A DNA stretch of 6,068 nt, from positions 1 to 6,068 of the forward strand of contig CAMLDH010000242.1 of the NCBI GenBank assembly GCA_946478765.1. Direction: 5' to 3'. The notes beneath the pieces were generated by a model. The model was not told where the DNA came from and searched no databases. It saw only the letters and a list, made by a program, of their open reading frames with translations. The position numbers and the translations under genes were made by a program. Each line of letters starts with the position of its first letter. Within the stretch, counting starts at the first letter, position 1. This document shows, one piece after another, positions 5,910 through 6,068 of the stretch. This DNA comes from an uncultured Oxalobacteraceae bacterium. Lineage in GTDB: Bacteria > Pseudomonadota > Gammaproteobacteria > Burkholderiales > Burkholderiaceae.

Positions 5910-6068
5910 GGACTCGTTAGGAAATAACTTGAACTTTTTATCTGGTCGTAGCTGGCGCACTACTGCGTTGCTCGCCGCTTGCAGTGCCAGCACTGCGGCG
6001 CGTCGAGCGCCTTGTATTGCATCCAGCGACGACCGCTAAAAAGTCCAAGTTATTCCCTAACGAGTCCT
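5909..6068. repeat. 160-bp palindromic element with ~46-bp terminal inverted repeats (MITE-like or large REP-type)
   Basis: The left end 5909-5940 and the reverse complement of 6037-6068 agree at 30 of 32 positions. With a 1-nt gap the match continues to 5955/6023 (12 of the next 15 columns). Both termini read AGGACTCGTTAGG going inward. The core has further hairpins: 5981-5986/5991-5996 (GCAGTG/CACTGC) and 5997-6001/6007-6011 (GGCGC/GCGCC). It has no transposase and no credible protein frame, so it would be non-autonomous. Its left end coincides with the last base of the hydrolase stop codon; its right end coincides with the window edge, so a target-site duplication cannot be checked. As RNA it would form a very long hairpin and could stop or stabilise the hydrolase transcript. 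The repeat is certain; the class is inferred. Confidence 0.8.

Noticed and set aside
5442..5993. 183-codon minus-strand frame opposite the hydrolase
   Set aside because: Shadow of the hydrolase gene and the palindromic element; no recognisable domain.
5960..6022. 20-codon minus-strand frame with a Cys-x-x-Cys inside the palindromic element
   Set aside because: Too short, with no ribosome-binding site, and it runs across hairpin arms. It is more likely a by-product of the repeat, unless other copies keep it open.
1..6068. A new defence, toxin-antitoxin or other multi-gene system
   Set aside because: The genes fall into known or housekeeping-type families with ordinary spacing, and nothing groups them beyond the DUF1840-hydrolase pair.

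Overview
The window looks like an ordinary chromosomal stretch of a betaproteobacterium, most likely order Burkholderiales and possibly Oxalobacteraceae. The basis is the moderately high G+C (by eye), the DUF1840 protein typical of that order, and the general style of the PBP and lipoprotein. The taxon is inference; no rRNA or marker search was possible.

Left part (1-1360): the 3' five-sixths of a glutaminase gene (glsA) runs off the left edge with every known active-site residue intact. A 243-bp spacer follows, rich in inverted repeats; one arm of the longest repeat is the coding end of glsA itself. Next comes a small cupin gene with a good ribosome-binding site whose reading frame is cut at codon 17 by a TGA where the context suggests a Trp codon. 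I annotate it as a pseudogene.

Middle (1361-3868, minus strand): one large bifunctional class A penicillin-binding protein, convergent with the cupin remnant. Its upstream region (3869-4018) is shared with a divergent lipoprotein gene.

Right part (4019-6068, plus strand): a small lipoprotein of unknown function, then a DUF1840 gene overlapping by one base (TGATG) an alpha/beta hydrolase of the monoacylglycerol-lipase/lysophospholipase type. These last two probably form a translationally coupled pair. Directly at the hydrolase stop codon begins a 160-bp palindromic element with about 46-bp imperfect terminal inverted repeats, ending at the window edge. It resembles a MITE-like or large REP-type intergenic repeat.

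The genes do not form an obvious joint pathway. The PBP and the lipoprotein act at the envelope, and the glutaminase and hydrolase are metabolic enzymes. I see no CRISPR array, tRNA, rRNA, transposase, phage gene or defence system, and no convincing new multi-gene system. The items most worth a second look are the interrupted cupin, the terminal palindromic element, and the nested inverted repeats after glsA.
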